Below are positions 28,976-37,153 of a stretch of DNA of 55,774 bases, piece after piece. The notes under the pieces are model-generated. The model ran no database searches. It was not told the origin of the DNA and saw only the letters and a program-made list of their open reading frames with translations. Source of the stretch: Oceanicola sp. S124 (GTDB taxonomy: Bacteria; Pseudomonadota; Alphaproteobacteria; Rhodobacterales; Rhodobacteraceae); contig NZ_AFPM01000281.1 in NCBI RefSeq assembly GCF_000220565.1, forward strand, positions 1 to 55,774. Reading direction: 5' to 3'. Every line of letters starts with the position of its first letter. Position 1 is the first letter of the stretch. The translations under genes were made by a program, and so were the position numbers.

Positions 28976-29562
28976 GCTTCCGCCTCGGTCTCACCGGCTC
29001 CATCGGGATGGGCAAGTCGACCACGGCGCAGATGTTCGTGGACGAGGGCTGTGCGCTCTGGGATGCCGACGCCGCCGTGCACCGGCTTTACGCGGCGGGT
29101 GGCGCGGCGGTGGCCCCGCTTGGCGCGCTCTTTCCCGAGGCCGTGACGGGGGGCGATGTTTCACGTGAAGCACTGAAGCGCATCATCACCGCCGACCCTT
29201 CCGCGCTGAAGCGGATCGAGGCCGTTGTGCATCCGCTGGTGGCCGAGGACCGCGCCGGTTTCATCGCCACGAGCACGGCGGAGATCGTGATTCTGGACAT
29301 CCCGCTGCTGTTCGAGGGCGGCGGTCGGGGCGTTGACGCGACGGTGGTCGTCACCGCTCCGCCCGAGGTCCAGCGCGCCCGGGTGCTGGCGCGCGGCACG
29401 ATGAGCGAGGCGCAGTTCGAGATGATCCTTGCAAAGCAGATGCCGGACGCAGAGAAACGGGCCCGTGCCGACTATGTCGTGCTGACGGATACGATGGAAA
29501 ATGCCCGCGCCCAGGTGCGTGAAATCGTCAATGATATCAAGGAGAAGATCAAAAATGCGTGA
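28972..29562 (+). CDS. coaE: Dephospho-CoA kinase
   Basis: CoaE (196 residues) makes coenzyme A from dephospho-CoA and ATP. The P-loop [11 protein letters not shown] is at about residues 9-19; [10 protein letters not shown] and the lid region [15 protein letters not shown] follow. Overlaps aroE by four bases and dnaQ by eight. A parS-like site occupies the codons for VSREA. Confidence 0.95.
   Translation: MSFRLGLTGSIGMGKSTTAQMFVDEGCALWDADAAVHRLYAAGGAAVAPLGALFPEAVTGGDVSREALKRIITADPSALKRIEAVVHPLVAEDRAGFIATSTAEIVILDIPLLFEGGGRGVDATVVVTAPPEVQRARVLARGTMSEAQFEMILAKQMPDAEKRARADYVVLTDTMENARAQVREIVNDIKEKIKNA
29157..29172. other. Near-perfect parS site in coaE
   Basis: TGTTTCACGTGAAGCA, 15 of 16 to the parS consensus. 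On the other side of oriC from the sites in rsmG and mnmG. Confidence 0.65.
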
Positions 29563-30244
29563 GATTGTTCTTGATACCGAGACCACCGGCTTCGAGCCCG
29601 AGCAGGGAGATCGCTTGGTCGAGATCGGTGGTGTCGAGCTGTTCAACCACGTCCCGACCGGAGAGAGCTATCACGTCTATATCAACCCAGAGCGTGAGGT
29701 GCCCGAAGAGGCCTTCAAGGTGCACGGGCTGAACTACGAATTCCTGCGCGACAAGCCGGTGTTCAAGCAGGTGGCGCAGCAGTTCCTGGATTTCGTCGGG
29801 GATGCCAAGCTGGTGATCCACAACGCCGCCTTCGACATGAAATTCCTCAACGCCGAGCTGGGCTGGCTGAACCTGCCGCAGCTGCCCTGGGAACAGGCCA
29901 TCGACACCCTGGCCATCGCGCGCAAGAAGTTCCCCGGCTCGCCCGCCTCGCTGGATGCGCTGTGCCGCCGCTTCGGCATCGACAACTCGGCCCGGACGCT
30001 GCACGGCGCGCTGCTCGACTCCGAGATCCTGGCCGAGGTCTACCTGGAACTGATCGGCGGGCGGCAACCGGGGCTGGTGCTCTCGGCGGGGCGGCGTGGC
30101 GGTGACGTGGCGCAGGAAGACGAGACCTGGCGCCCGCGTCCGCGTCAGACGCCCCTGCCCTCGCGGATCACCGAGGACGAGCGCGCCGCGCATCAGGCCT
30201 TCGTCGACAAGATGGGCGACAGCGCCCTCTGGAAGACGCTCTGA
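29555..30244 (+). CDS. dnaQ: DNA polymerase III epsilon subunit (3'-5' proofreading exonuclease)
   Basis: Epsilon (229 residues) proofreads DNA for Pol [12 protein letters not shown] (first two acidic ligands), [13 protein letters not shown] and [19 protein letters not shown] (His and Asp of the ExoIIIepsilon site) are all there. The basic, proline-rich C-terminus ([14 protein letters not shown]) probably contacts the polymerase. AAGGAGAAG lies before the ATG at 29555. Confidence 0.95.
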   Translation: MREIVLDTETTGFEPEQGDRLVEIGGVELFNHVPTGESYHVYINPEREVPEEAFKVHGLNYEFLRDKPVFKQVAQQFLDFVGDAKLVIHNAAFDMKFLNAELGWLNLPQLPWEQAIDTLAIARKKFPGSPASLDALCRRFGIDNSARTLHGALLDSEILAEVYLELIGGRQPGLVLSAGRRGGDVAQEDETWRPRPRQTPLPSRITEDERAAHQAFVDKMGDSALWKTL

Positions 30245-30369
30245 TCCTGCGGCCCTGCCCATGCCGGGGCGGGCGAAGGCGGTTGCAGGGCGCCTGACCC
30301 ACGGACTCCGGGCCCCTGACAGTCCGAGCGGGACAGCAAGCCCCCGGAAAACCCTTGTAAAACCCCACC
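30245..30369. other. Gap downstream of dnaQ with a GC-rich stem
   Basis: Includes arms GCCCTGC and GCAGGGC separated by about 26 bases soon after the dnaQ stop. No U-tract and no gene; perhaps a Rho-dependent end. Confidence 0.35.
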
Positions 30370-30399
30370 AAAAAAGGCGCGTACCGGGATACGCGCCTT
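30370..30399 (-). terminator. Rho-independent terminator of secB
   Basis: Perfect 10-bp arms AAGGCGCGTA and TACGCGCCTT around CCGGGA; on the minus strand followed by TTTTTT. Confidence 0.85.
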
Positions 30400-30417
30400 C
30401 GTTGTCAGTGGACGTAG

Positions 30418-30434
30418 GGTGGGTGCAACCCACC
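30418..30434. repeat. Small palindrome GGTGGGT-GCA-ACCCACC
   Basis: Perfect 7-bp arms between the secB stop and its terminator. It resembles a short palindrome seen repeatedly in related genomes (from memory). Confidence 0.5.
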
Positions 30435-30458
30435 TTCCGCGATCGGTCGGGGCCGCGA

Positions 30459-30965
30459 TCAGTTCGCCAGGGTATCGGCGGCGGCAGCCTGCTGGGCGGC
30501 GGCGCGGCGCTGGATCTCGGCGCGATAGAGCTGCACGAAATCGATGGTTTCCAGGTTCAGCGGCGGGAAGCCACCGTCGCGGGTCACGTCCGACACGATG
30601 CGGCGGGCGAAGGGGAACAGCATGCGCGGGCATTCGATCAGCAGGAAGGGATGCAGCTGGTCATCCGGCACGCCCTCGATGTGGAACAGGCCGACGTATT
30701 CCAGCTCCATCAGGAACAGGGCGTCGCCGCTTTCCTTGTTGTTCGAGGTGATGGTCAGCTTCAGCATCACTTCGTACTGGTTGCCGCCGTCGCGCTTCTT
30801 GGCGTCCAGCGCGACCTGCACCTTCATGTCAGGCTGCACGTTGCCGGTGGCTGGCTTGCGCGCCAGGATGTTCTCGAACGACATGTCCCGGATGTACTGG
30901 GACAGGACGTTCATCTTTACTGCCGGAGCCTGCTGCGGCGCGGCGCCATTGGTTTCCTCGGCCAT
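30459..30965 (-). CDS. secB: Protein-export chaperone SecB
   Basis: SecB (168 residues) keeps preproteins unfolded and passes them to SecA. Typical segments: VLSQYIRDMSFENI near the N-terminus, ELEYVGLFHIEGVP, LLIECPRMLFPFARRIVSDV and DGGFPPLNLETIDFVQLY. The ATG at 30965 with GAGGAGG upstream is chosen over a TTG 18 bases earlier. It diverges from no gene; fxsA follows upstream on the same strand. Confidence 0.95.
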   Translation of the reverse strand: MAEETNGAAPQQAPAVKMNVLSQYIRDMSFENILARKPATGNVQPDMKVQVALDAKKRDGGNQYEVMLKLTITSNNKESGDALFLMELEYVGLFHIEGVPDDQLHPFLLIECPRMLFPFARRIVSDVTRDGGFPPLNLETIDFVQLYRAEIQRRAAAQQAAAADTLAN

Positions 30966-31053
30966 CGGGCCCTCCTCGGTCAAATTCTTGCGAGTTTCCT
31001 AGCAGCTTGGCGGAAGGGTCTCAACGGCCAAGGGGCCCGGGGCGGGGTGACCC

Positions 31054-31545
31054 TCAGTGTCGGGTCCAGCCCGAGGGGTGGGTCGGTCGTTTTCCGGGCT
31101 CCAGCTCCTGGAAGTCGCCGTCGATGATGTCGGGATCACCGGAGGGGCCGCGCGGCGCATGGGGGTCGCGGCTGTCGAAGCCCGCGCTGAAGCTCTGCAC
31201 CTTCACCCGCTTGCGCAGCCACAGGAAGGCCATGCGGCGGAAGGCCGGCGTCAACAGGGCAAAGCCTATGGCATCGGTGAAGAAACCGGGCGTCAGCAGC
31301 AGCGCGCCGGACAGCAGGATCATCGCGCCCTCGGCCAGCGGCGCAGAGGGGTCGGTCAGCTCGGAGAAGCTGCGCTGGATGTTCTCGAGCGCCTGGCGCC
31401 CCTGCTGTTTCACCAGCCAGGTGCCCAGCACCGCCGTCAGCAGCACCACGGCCAGGGTCCAGCCCAGGCCGATCAGCCCGCCGACCTTGATGAACAGTGC
31501 AATCTCGATCATCGGCACCGCGATGAAGGCAATCAGCAGCCACAT
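31054..31545 (-). CDS. fxsA: FxsA-family membrane protein
   Basis: FxsA (163 residues) is a small inner-membrane protein with three predicted helices. The N-terminal LLIAFIAVPMIEIALFIKVGG and the middle LIGLGWTLAVVLLTAVLGTWLVKQQG are strongly typical. In E. coli overproduction affects phage T7 F exclusion; the cell role is unknown. The C-terminal tail is acidic and Pro-rich. AGGAGAT precedes the ATG. Confidence 0.88.
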   Translation of the reverse strand: MWLLIAFIAVPMIEIALFIKVGGLIGLGWTLAVVLLTAVLGTWLVKQQGRQALENIQRSFSELTDPSAPLAEGAMILLSGALLLTPGFFTDAIGFALLTPAFRRMAFLWLRKRVKVQSFSAGFDSRDPHAPRGPSGDPDIIDGDFQELEPGKRPTHPSGWTRH

Positions 31546-31654
31546 GTCGGTCAATCTCCTTTCGGTGGCAAGGTAGACTTGACCCTGCCCGTCACCTACA
31601 TAGGAACCAGACCCGGGGGATACAAAGTCCCGAGGCCCGAGAGGAGTTCCGAAC

Positions 31655-32311
31655 TTGCCCTTTATCCAGCTTTTGGTGCTTGCTGGCATTGCCATTTTCC
31701 TGATCCTGCGCCTGAAGAACGTGCTGGGAACACGGGAAGGGTTCGAGAAGCCGCCCGTGACCGGACAGCCCCGCCAGGACGCCCTGCAGCGGTCCGGGTT
31801 CGAGGTGATCGAGGGCGGCCCCGATCCCGACATCACCGATCACGTCGCCGAAGACAGCCCCGCCGCCCGTGCCCTGGCCGAGATGAAGCGCGTGGAGCCC
31901 GATTTCTCGGTGTCCGAGTTCCTTGGTGGTGCCCGCCAGGCCTACGAGATGATCCTGATGGGCTTCGAACGCGGCGAGCTGGCCGAGATCAAGCCCTTCC
32001 TGTCGGAAGAGGTCTACGACAGCTTCGCCGAGGTGGTGCATGCACGTGACGCGCAGGGTCTCTCGATCGAGGCCGATTTCATCGGGCTGCGCGAGCTGTC
32101 GCTTTCCGACGCCACCTTCGATCCCGATACCGGCCTGGCCGAGCTGACCGTGCGGTATGTCGGCCAGCTGACCCAGGTGGTCCGCGACCGCGCCGGCGAG
32201 GTGATCGAGGGCGAGCCGGGCAAGGTGAAAACCCAGAAGGACAGCTGGACCTTCGAGCGCCGCATGGGCTCGGACGATCTGAACTGGCAGCTGGTCGCGA
32301 CCGGAGAGTAA
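31655..32311 (+). CDS. Tim44/TimA-like membrane-anchored protein
   Basis: The 218-residue product has one N-terminal helix (FIQLLVLAGIAIFLILRLKNVL) and a C-terminal Tim44-like domain, related to the mitochondrial import component, with the segments FSVSEFLGGARQAYEMILM and LSEEVYDSFAEVVHARDA. In alphaproteobacteria such proteins are thought to act at the inner membrane on protein handling, but the role is not settled. The start is TTG at 31655 with GAGGAG upstream. It diverges from fxsA and is followed by mltA at 8 bp. Confidence 0.85.
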   Translation: MPFIQLLVLAGIAIFLILRLKNVLGTREGFEKPPVTGQPRQDALQRSGFEVIEGGPDPDITDHVAEDSPAARALAEMKRVEPDFSVSEFLGGARQAYEMILMGFERGELAEIKPFLSEEVYDSFAEVVHARDAQGLSIEADFIGLRELSLSDATFDPDTGLAELTVRYVGQLTQVVRDRAGEVIEGEPGKVKTQKDSWTFERRMGSDDLNWQLVATGE

Positions 32312-32319
32312 GGCGGGCC

Positions 32320-33393
32320 ATGGTCCGGCGGGGGTCACGCAGCGCGATTGCGGCATGTCTGGCGCTGGCGCTTCTGGCGCCGCCCGGACAGGCTCAGCAG
32401 CCCCCGGAGGCGGAGGCGCCGACCATATCGGTGCTGGATTTCGATGATCTGACAGGATGGGCCGCGGACGATCACGCCGCGGCCCTTGCTGCGTTCCGCG
32501 TCACCTGCGGCGACCTGCGCGATCCCGACTGGACTGCCATATGCGCCATGGCCAAGGCGCAACCCCTTGAAAGCGCCCGCACCTTCTTCGAGCTGGTCTT
32601 CACCCCGGTGCTGATCCAGGACGGCACCCCCGCCCTCTTCACCGGCTACTACGAGCCGGAGCTGAACGGCTCCCGCAGCCGGACCGAGACCTATCGCTAC
32701 CCGGTCTACCGCATGCCGCCCGAGGCTGAGGTCAGTCGCCCCTGGCTGACCCGCGCGCAGATCGACGAGGGCCCGGGCATCGCCGGGCGCGGGCTGGAAA
32801 TCGCCTGGGTCGACGATCCGGTCGAGCTGATGTTCCTGCAGATCCAGGGCTCGGGCCGCATCCTGCTGCCCGATGGCAGCCATATCCGCATCGGCTATCG
32901 CGGCGACAACGGCCATCCCTACAGCTCGATCGGTCAGGAAATGGTCAGGCGGGGCATCTACAAGGCGCATCAGGTCTCGGCCAAGGTGATCTCGAACTGG
33001 GTGCGCCGCAATCCGGTGGCAGGGGCGGCGCTGCTGCGGCATAACGCCTCCTATGTCTTCTTCCGTGAAATCACCGATGTCTCGCCCGAGGCCGGGCCGA
33101 AGGGCGCCATGAACCGCTCGCTGACGCCCACCCGGTCGGTGGCCATCGACCCGCGCTTCGTGCCCCTCGGCGCGCCGGTCTGGATCGAGAAGAAGGGCTT
33201 TCGCGGCATGCGGCGGCTGATGGTCGGCCAGGACACCGGCTCGGCGATCAAGGGGCCGCAGCGGGCGGATGTCTTCATGGGGTCGGGCCCCGGCGCGGGC
33301 AAGGAGGCGGCCAAGATCAAGGACGGCGGGCGGCTGGTGGTGCTGCTGCCGATCCAGCGCGCCTATGCCATGCTGACCGAGGATCCGGCATGA
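32320..33393 (+). CDS. mltA: Membrane-bound lytic murein transglycosylase A
   Basis: MltA (357 residues) cleaves peptidoglycan glycan chains, releasing anhydromuropeptides. A signal peptide (MVRRGSRSAIAACLALALLAPP) precedes the fold; FTGYYEPELNGS is the MltA signature and the C-terminal 3D domain has SVAIDPRFVPLGAPVWIEKKG and QDTGSAIKGPQRADVF with the catalytic aspartates. No lipobox cysteine at the signal-peptide end, so it may be soluble periplasmic. Confidence 0.93.
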   Translation: MVRRGSRSAIAACLALALLAPPGQAQQPPEAEAPTISVLDFDDLTGWAADDHAAALAAFRVTCGDLRDPDWTAICAMAKAQPLESARTFFELVFTPVLIQDGTPALFTGYYEPELNGSRSRTETYRYPVYRMPPEAEVSRPWLTRAQIDEGPGIAGRGLEIAWVDDPVELMFLQIQGSGRILLPDGSHIRIGYRGDNGHPYSSIGQEMVRRGIYKAHQVSAKVISNWVRRNPVAGAALLRHNASYVFFREITDVSPEAGPKGAMNRSLTPTRSVAIDPRFVPLGAPVWIEKKGFRGMRRLMVGQDTGSAIKGPQRADVFMGSGPGAGKEAAKIKDGGRLVVLLPIQRAYAMLTEDPA

Positions 33394-33992
33394 GCCGCCG
33401 CCGCAAGCTGCGCCCGGACGAGATGGAGCTGTGGGAGAAGGTCGCCGGCAGTGCCGAGCGGATGCACCCCGAAAAGCGCCCTGCCCTCGCCCGTCCGGTG
33501 AAGAAGCCCGAGGCCAAGGCCAAGCCTGCCCGCGATCCGGACCCGGCGCCGATCCCCACCTTCCGCCTCGGCGAGAAGGCGAAGGGGGGCGCGGTCTCGC
33601 ATGACGTGCTGGATCCGATCCACGACCGGCTGCACCGCGCGCCGCTGCGGATGGACAAGAAGACCCACGGCAAGATGACCCGTGGCAAGATGAGCCCCGA
33701 GGCCCGCATCGACCTGCACGGCATGACCGTGGACCGGGCGCACCGGGCCCTGACCGGCTTCATCTTGCGCTGCGTCTCGGAAGACATGCGCCTTGTGCTG
33801 GTGATCACGGGAAAGGGCCGCCGCCCGGAGGACGACGGCCCCATTCCGGTCCGTCACGGCATCTTGCGCCACCAGCTGCCGCATTGGCTGTCACTGCCGC
33901 CGCTGAGCCAGGTGGTGTTGCAGGTGACCTCGGCCCACCAGAAGCACGGCGGGACCGGGGCCTACTATATCTACCTCAGGCGCACGCGCTGA
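33390..33992 (+). CDS. Smr-domain endonuclease-like protein
   Basis: A 200-residue protein with an N-terminal basic, proline-rich region and a C-terminal Smr domain (DLHGMTVDRAHRALTGFI and LVITGKGRR), as in the MutS2 C-terminus and YdaL/SmrA proteins. Smr domains cut branched DNA or RNA. Four-base overlap with mltA suggests co-transcription. Ends adjacent to the MFS stop. Confidence 0.85.
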   Translation: MSRRRKLRPDEMELWEKVAGSAERMHPEKRPALARPVKKPEAKAKPARDPDPAPIPTFRLGEKAKGGAVSHDVLDPIHDRLHRAPLRMDKKTHGKMTRGKMSPEARIDLHGMTVDRAHRALTGFILRCVSEDMRLVLVITGKGRRPEDDGPIPVRHGILRHQLPHWLSLPPLSQVVLQVTSAHQKHGGTGAYYIYLRRTR

Positions 33993-35483
33993 TCAGTGGC
34001 CGCCGTGGTGGCCGCCGGCGCCCTTGGCATCCGGCGGGCGACGCACGAAGAATCCCGCGACGATCAGCAGCAAAGAGATGCTGGCCGCCAGCGTGAAGGC
34101 CTGGTGCAGGCCTGCCGCCATGGCCGGGATCATCTCGGCGCCGGCTGCGGTCTCGCGGCCGATGCGCAGCGACATGACCGAGACGAAGATCGCGATCCCC
34201 GCCGCGCCTGACACCTGCTGCACCGTGCCGATCACCGCCGAGCCGTGCGAATAGAGGTGCTTGGGCAGCGACCCGAGCGACGAGGTGAAGAGCGGCGTGA
34301 ACAGCATCGCCAGGCCGATGGACAGCAGCATGTGCGCCGCCAGGACCAGGAACATCGTCGAGCCGGGCGTCAGCAGCGTCATCGCCCAGAGGCCGGCGCT
34401 GACGATCACCCCGCCGGGGATCACCAGCTTGCGCGCGCCGACCCGGTCGAACAGCCGTCCAACGATGGGCGAGGAGATCCCCATCAGCAGGCCGCCCGGC
34501 AGCATCAGCAGACCCGCATGCAGGGTCGAATAGCCCAGCACGTTCTGCACGAAGAGCGGCAGCAGCATGATCATCCCGAACAGTGCCATCATGGCCAGCC
34601 CCATCATGATCACCGAGACGGTGAAGACCCGCACCCCGAGGGTGCGCAGGTCCAGCAGGGCGCGCTCTTTCGGGCCCAGCACCAGTTGCCGCCAGACGAA
34701 GAGCACCAGCACCGCCGCGCCGACCGCGATCGGCAGCCAGAGCGGCAGCGGGCCGCCCTCTCCATGGCCCTCGCCGATGGCCGAGAAGCCGTAGACCAGC
34801 CCGCCGAAGCCGATGGCCGACAGCGGCACCGAGATGAGGTCAAGCTTGCGGCTGGTCAGCTCGTTCACGTTGACCAGGCGGAAGTAGCCAAGCGAAAGCG
34901 AGCCGATGGCGATCGGCAGCATCATGACGAACATCCAGCGCCACTCGAAGTATTGCAGGATGAAGCCCGACAGGGTCGGCCCGATGGCCGGGGCCACCGA
35001 GATCACGATCGAGATGTTGCCCATGGTCTTGCCCCGGCTTTCCGCAGGGACGAGGGCCATGACGGTGGTCATCAGCAGCGGCATCATGATTGCCGTGCCG
35101 ACGGCCTGCACCACCCGTCCGGCGACCAGCGGCGCCAGGGTCGGCGAAACCGCGCAGAGCGCCGTGCCGAGGGTGAAGAAGCTCATCGCCATCAGGAAGA
35201 CGGTGCGGGTTGCCAGCCGTTGCAGCAGGAAGCCGGTGACCGGGATCACCACCGCCATGGTCAGCAGGAAGGCCGTGGTCAGCCACTGCGCCGCATTGGC
35301 GGTGACGTCGAGGTCGTGCATCAGCCGGGGTAGCGCCACCGACATCAGGGTTTCGTTCAGGATGACCGTAAAGGTCGAGATCATCAGCAGCCCGATGACC
35401 AGACGGTTACGGGCGGCGAGGGCGGCATCGGCCTCTGGCTGGTCGGCAGCCGTGCGGGCGACCTGGCTGTCATCTGCGTGCAT
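33993..35483 (-). CDS. MFS multidrug exporter, DHA2 (EmrB/QacA) type
   Basis: A 496-residue transporter of the major facilitator superfamily. N-terminal acidic/Ala tail, then ILNETLMSVALPRLMHDLDVT, the first-helix signature of the DHA2 family with about 14 helices. MGNISIVISVAPAIGPTLSGFIL contains the motif C expected in antiporters. It probably exports drugs or organic compounds by proton exchange. The Smr gene is convergent and abutting. Confidence 0.88.
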   Translation of the reverse strand: MHADDSQVARTAADQPEADAALAARNRLVIGLLMISTFTVILNETLMSVALPRLMHDLDVTANAAQWLTTAFLLTMAVVIPVTGFLLQRLATRTVFLMAMSFFTLGTALCAVSPTLAPLVAGRVVQAVGTAIMMPLLMTTVMALVPAESRGKTMGNISIVISVAPAIGPTLSGFILQYFEWRWMFVMMLPIAIGSLSLGYFRLVNVNELTSRKLDLISVPLSAIGFGGLVYGFSAIGEGHGEGGPLPLWLPIAVGAAVLVLFVWRQLVLGPKERALLDLRTLGVRVFTVSVIMMGLAMMALFGMIMLLPLFVQNVLGYSTLHAGLLMLPGGLLMGISSPIVGRLFDRVGARKLVIPGGVIVSAGLWAMTLLTPGSTMFLVLAAHMLLSIGLAMLFTPLFTSSLGSLPKHLYSHGSAVIGTVQQVSGAAGIAIFVSVMSLRIGRETAAGAEMIPAMAAGLHQAFTLAASISLLLIVAGFFVRRPPDAKGAGGHHGGH

Positions 35484-35806
35484 CGCAAGATCCTCGTGGG
35501 GGCAATTCGAAGTCCGGGAACATGCCGGACGGGGAAGGGCATTACATGCGCCATTCCAACACGTGCGGCAATCAAGCTTTCTGCGGATGCGAAGTCAAGT
35601 GACAGCCCCTGCCAAAACAACGCGTCTCGGGGGCGTGTCGCAGGATCCGGTTGCGCAAACATGAACAACCGCCGGCGGGCATCCGGGATGTGCCGTGGCT
35701 TGCCGGTCACGGCCGGAACGGGACCGGGAGCGGCATCGCGATATCCTCTTTCCCTTGCTCGCCTCCCTGCCTAAATTAGAATCATTCCAATCCTCTCGGA
35801 GCCCCG
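35484..35806. other. Divergent promoter region of the MFS gene and the VIT-family gene
   Basis: This 323-bp gap between divergent starts has no gene that I can support. Only the Irr-like box at its right end stands out. Confidence 0.4.
35775..35791. promoter_or_regulatory. Irr-type iron control element upstream of the VIT gene
   Basis: ATTAGAATCATTCCAAT agrees with the published Irr/ICE consensus TTTAGAAYNRTTCTAAA at 14 of 17 positions, including the TAGAA and TTC cores. It lies 16 bases before the start of an iron/manganese transporter gene, an ideal place for repression under low iron. Confidence 0.6.
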
Positions 35807-36538
35807 ATGACCCGCCCTTTCCCTTCCACATCCGCCCCCTCGCCTTCAGCCCACGCCGATGATCCCCATTTCATGACCCGCGCCGGCTGGTTGCGGGCGG
35901 CGGTGCTGGGGGCCAATGACGGCATCGTCTCGGTCTCGTCGATCATCGTCGGGGTCGCCGCCGCCTCGCCGGATCCGCGCGCCATCGCGATTGCGGGCGT
36001 CGCCGGGCTGGCCGCCGGGGCAATGTCGATGGCGGCGGGGGAATATGTCTCGGTCTCGTCGCAGTCGGACACCGAACGCGCCGACATGCAGCGCGAGGCC
36101 GAGGCACTGAAGGCCGACCCCGAGGGCGAGATGGCGGAACTGGCCGAGATCTGGCAGGCGCGCGGTCTCAGCGCCGCGACCGCCGCGCAGGTGGCGCAGG
36201 AGCTGCATGAGCATGACGCCCTCGCGGCCCACATGCGCGACGAGATCGGGGTGACCGAAGTCAGCTCTGCCAATCCGCTTCAGGCTGCGGGGGCCTCGGG
36301 GCTGACCTTCTCGCTCGCGGCCGCCCTGCCGGTCGCCGCCGCGCTGCTGGCGCCGGGCGGAGCGGTGATCCCGGTGGTGCTGGTGGTGACCCTGCTGGCG
36401 CTGGCGGTACTTGGGGCGCTTGGTGCCTGGGCGGGCGGAGCGCCGAAGGGCCCCGCCGTGCTGCGTGTCATGCTCTGGGGGGCCTTCGCCATGGCGGTCA
36501 CTGCCGGCGTCGGCAAGTTGTTCGGGGTGGCGGTCTGA
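35807..36538 (+). CDS. VIT1/CCC1-family iron/manganese transporter
   Basis: The 243-residue protein shows the VIT1/CCC1 pattern: an N-terminal GWLRAAVLGANDGIVSVSSIIVG, AAGAMSMAAGEYVSVSSQSD, and two C-terminal helix pairs (SGLTFSLAAALPVAAALLAPGG and AVLGALGAWAGGAPK). These move Fe2+ or Mn2+ out of the cytosol. An Irr-type box right before it supports iron control. The N-terminal tail is Pro/Ser-rich. Alone, with no ferritin domain. Confidence 0.9.
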   Translation: MTRPFPSTSAPSPSAHADDPHFMTRAGWLRAAVLGANDGIVSVSSIIVGVAAASPDPRAIAIAGVAGLAAGAMSMAAGEYVSVSSQSDTERADMQREAEALKADPEGEMAELAEIWQARGLSAATAAQVAQELHEHDALAAHMRDEIGVTEVSSANPLQAAGASGLTFSLAAALPVAAALLAPGGAVIPVVLVVTLLALAVLGALGAWAGGAPKGPAVLRVMLWGAFAMAVTAGVGKLFGVAV

Positions 36539-36550
36539 CCGCCACGACCC

Positions 36551-36997
36551 TCAGTCTTCCAGCGCCTTGATCATCTCGACGCGGGTGGCGTGGCGACCGC
36601 CTTCGAACTCGGCGCCCAGGAAGGCCTCGACGATCGACAGCGCGAGGCTTTCGCCGACAACCCGCGCACCGATGGACAGCATGTTGGCATCGTTGTGCTG
36701 GCGGATCATCCGGGCCGAGAATTCCTCCGAGCAGACGCCGCAGCGGATGCCCTTCACCTTGTTGGCGGCCATCATGATTCCCTGCCCCGTGCCGCAAAGC
36801 ACGATGCCGAAGCGGCAATCGCCCGAGGCGACCATGCGGGCGGCCTCGGCGCCGCGCTCGGGGTAAGGGGTGCTTTCGGGCGAGGTCGGGCCGACGTCCA
36901 CGGCCTCCCAGCCGAGAGAGGCGATATGGGCCGCAACCTTCTGGCGCAGCTCGATGGCGGCATGGTCAGAGGACAGGGCGATGCGTTTGCTGGTCAT
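36551..36997 (-). CDS. rpiB: Ribose-5-phosphate isomerase B
   Basis: RpiB (148 residues) interconverts ribose-5-phosphate and ribulose-5-phosphate. IALSSDHAAIELR and GIVLCGTGQGIMMAANKVKGIRCG (the active-site Cys/Thr loop) fit the family; RQHNDANMLSIGARVVG near residue 100 is conserved. Start at 36997; the upstream extension is non-conserved. Confidence 0.93.
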   Translation of the reverse strand: MTSKRIALSSDHAAIELRQKVAAHIASLGWEAVDVGPTSPESTPYPERGAEAARMVASGDCRFGIVLCGTGQGIMMAANKVKGIRCGVCSEEFSARMIRQHNDANMLSIGARVVGESLALSIVEAFLGAEFEGGRHATRVEMIKALED

Positions 36998-37085
36998 GGC
37001 GGGGTTCCCGGAAGCGATGAAACTTGCCCCCATGTCCCCGCTCTGGCGCGGGTCGTCAAGGCCGGGCCGGGCATGGGACCCGACG

Positions 37086-37115
37086 AAAAAGGCCCCCGCA
37101 GCTGCTGCAGGGGCC
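37086..37115 (-). terminator. Terminator of the hslV-hslU operon
   Basis: A 12-bp stem with one mismatch (GGCCCCTGCAGC with GCTGCGGGGGCC) followed on the minus strand by TTTTT. Follows hslU by about 33 bases. Confidence 0.75.
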
Positions 37116-37131
37116 CGGTCCGCGCGGTCGC

Positions 37132-37153
37132 GCCAGATTACAGCCAGATTACA
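37132..37153. repeat. 11-bp tandem duplication at the hslU stop
   Basis: GCCAGATTACA occurs twice in tandem and covers the hslU stop codon. It leaves a duplicate TAA in the same frame-independent context after the gene. Confidence 0.6.

Noticed and set aside
30245-30369. Possible small RNA between dnaQ and secB
   Set aside because: No clear promoter or intrinsic terminator on the plus strand.
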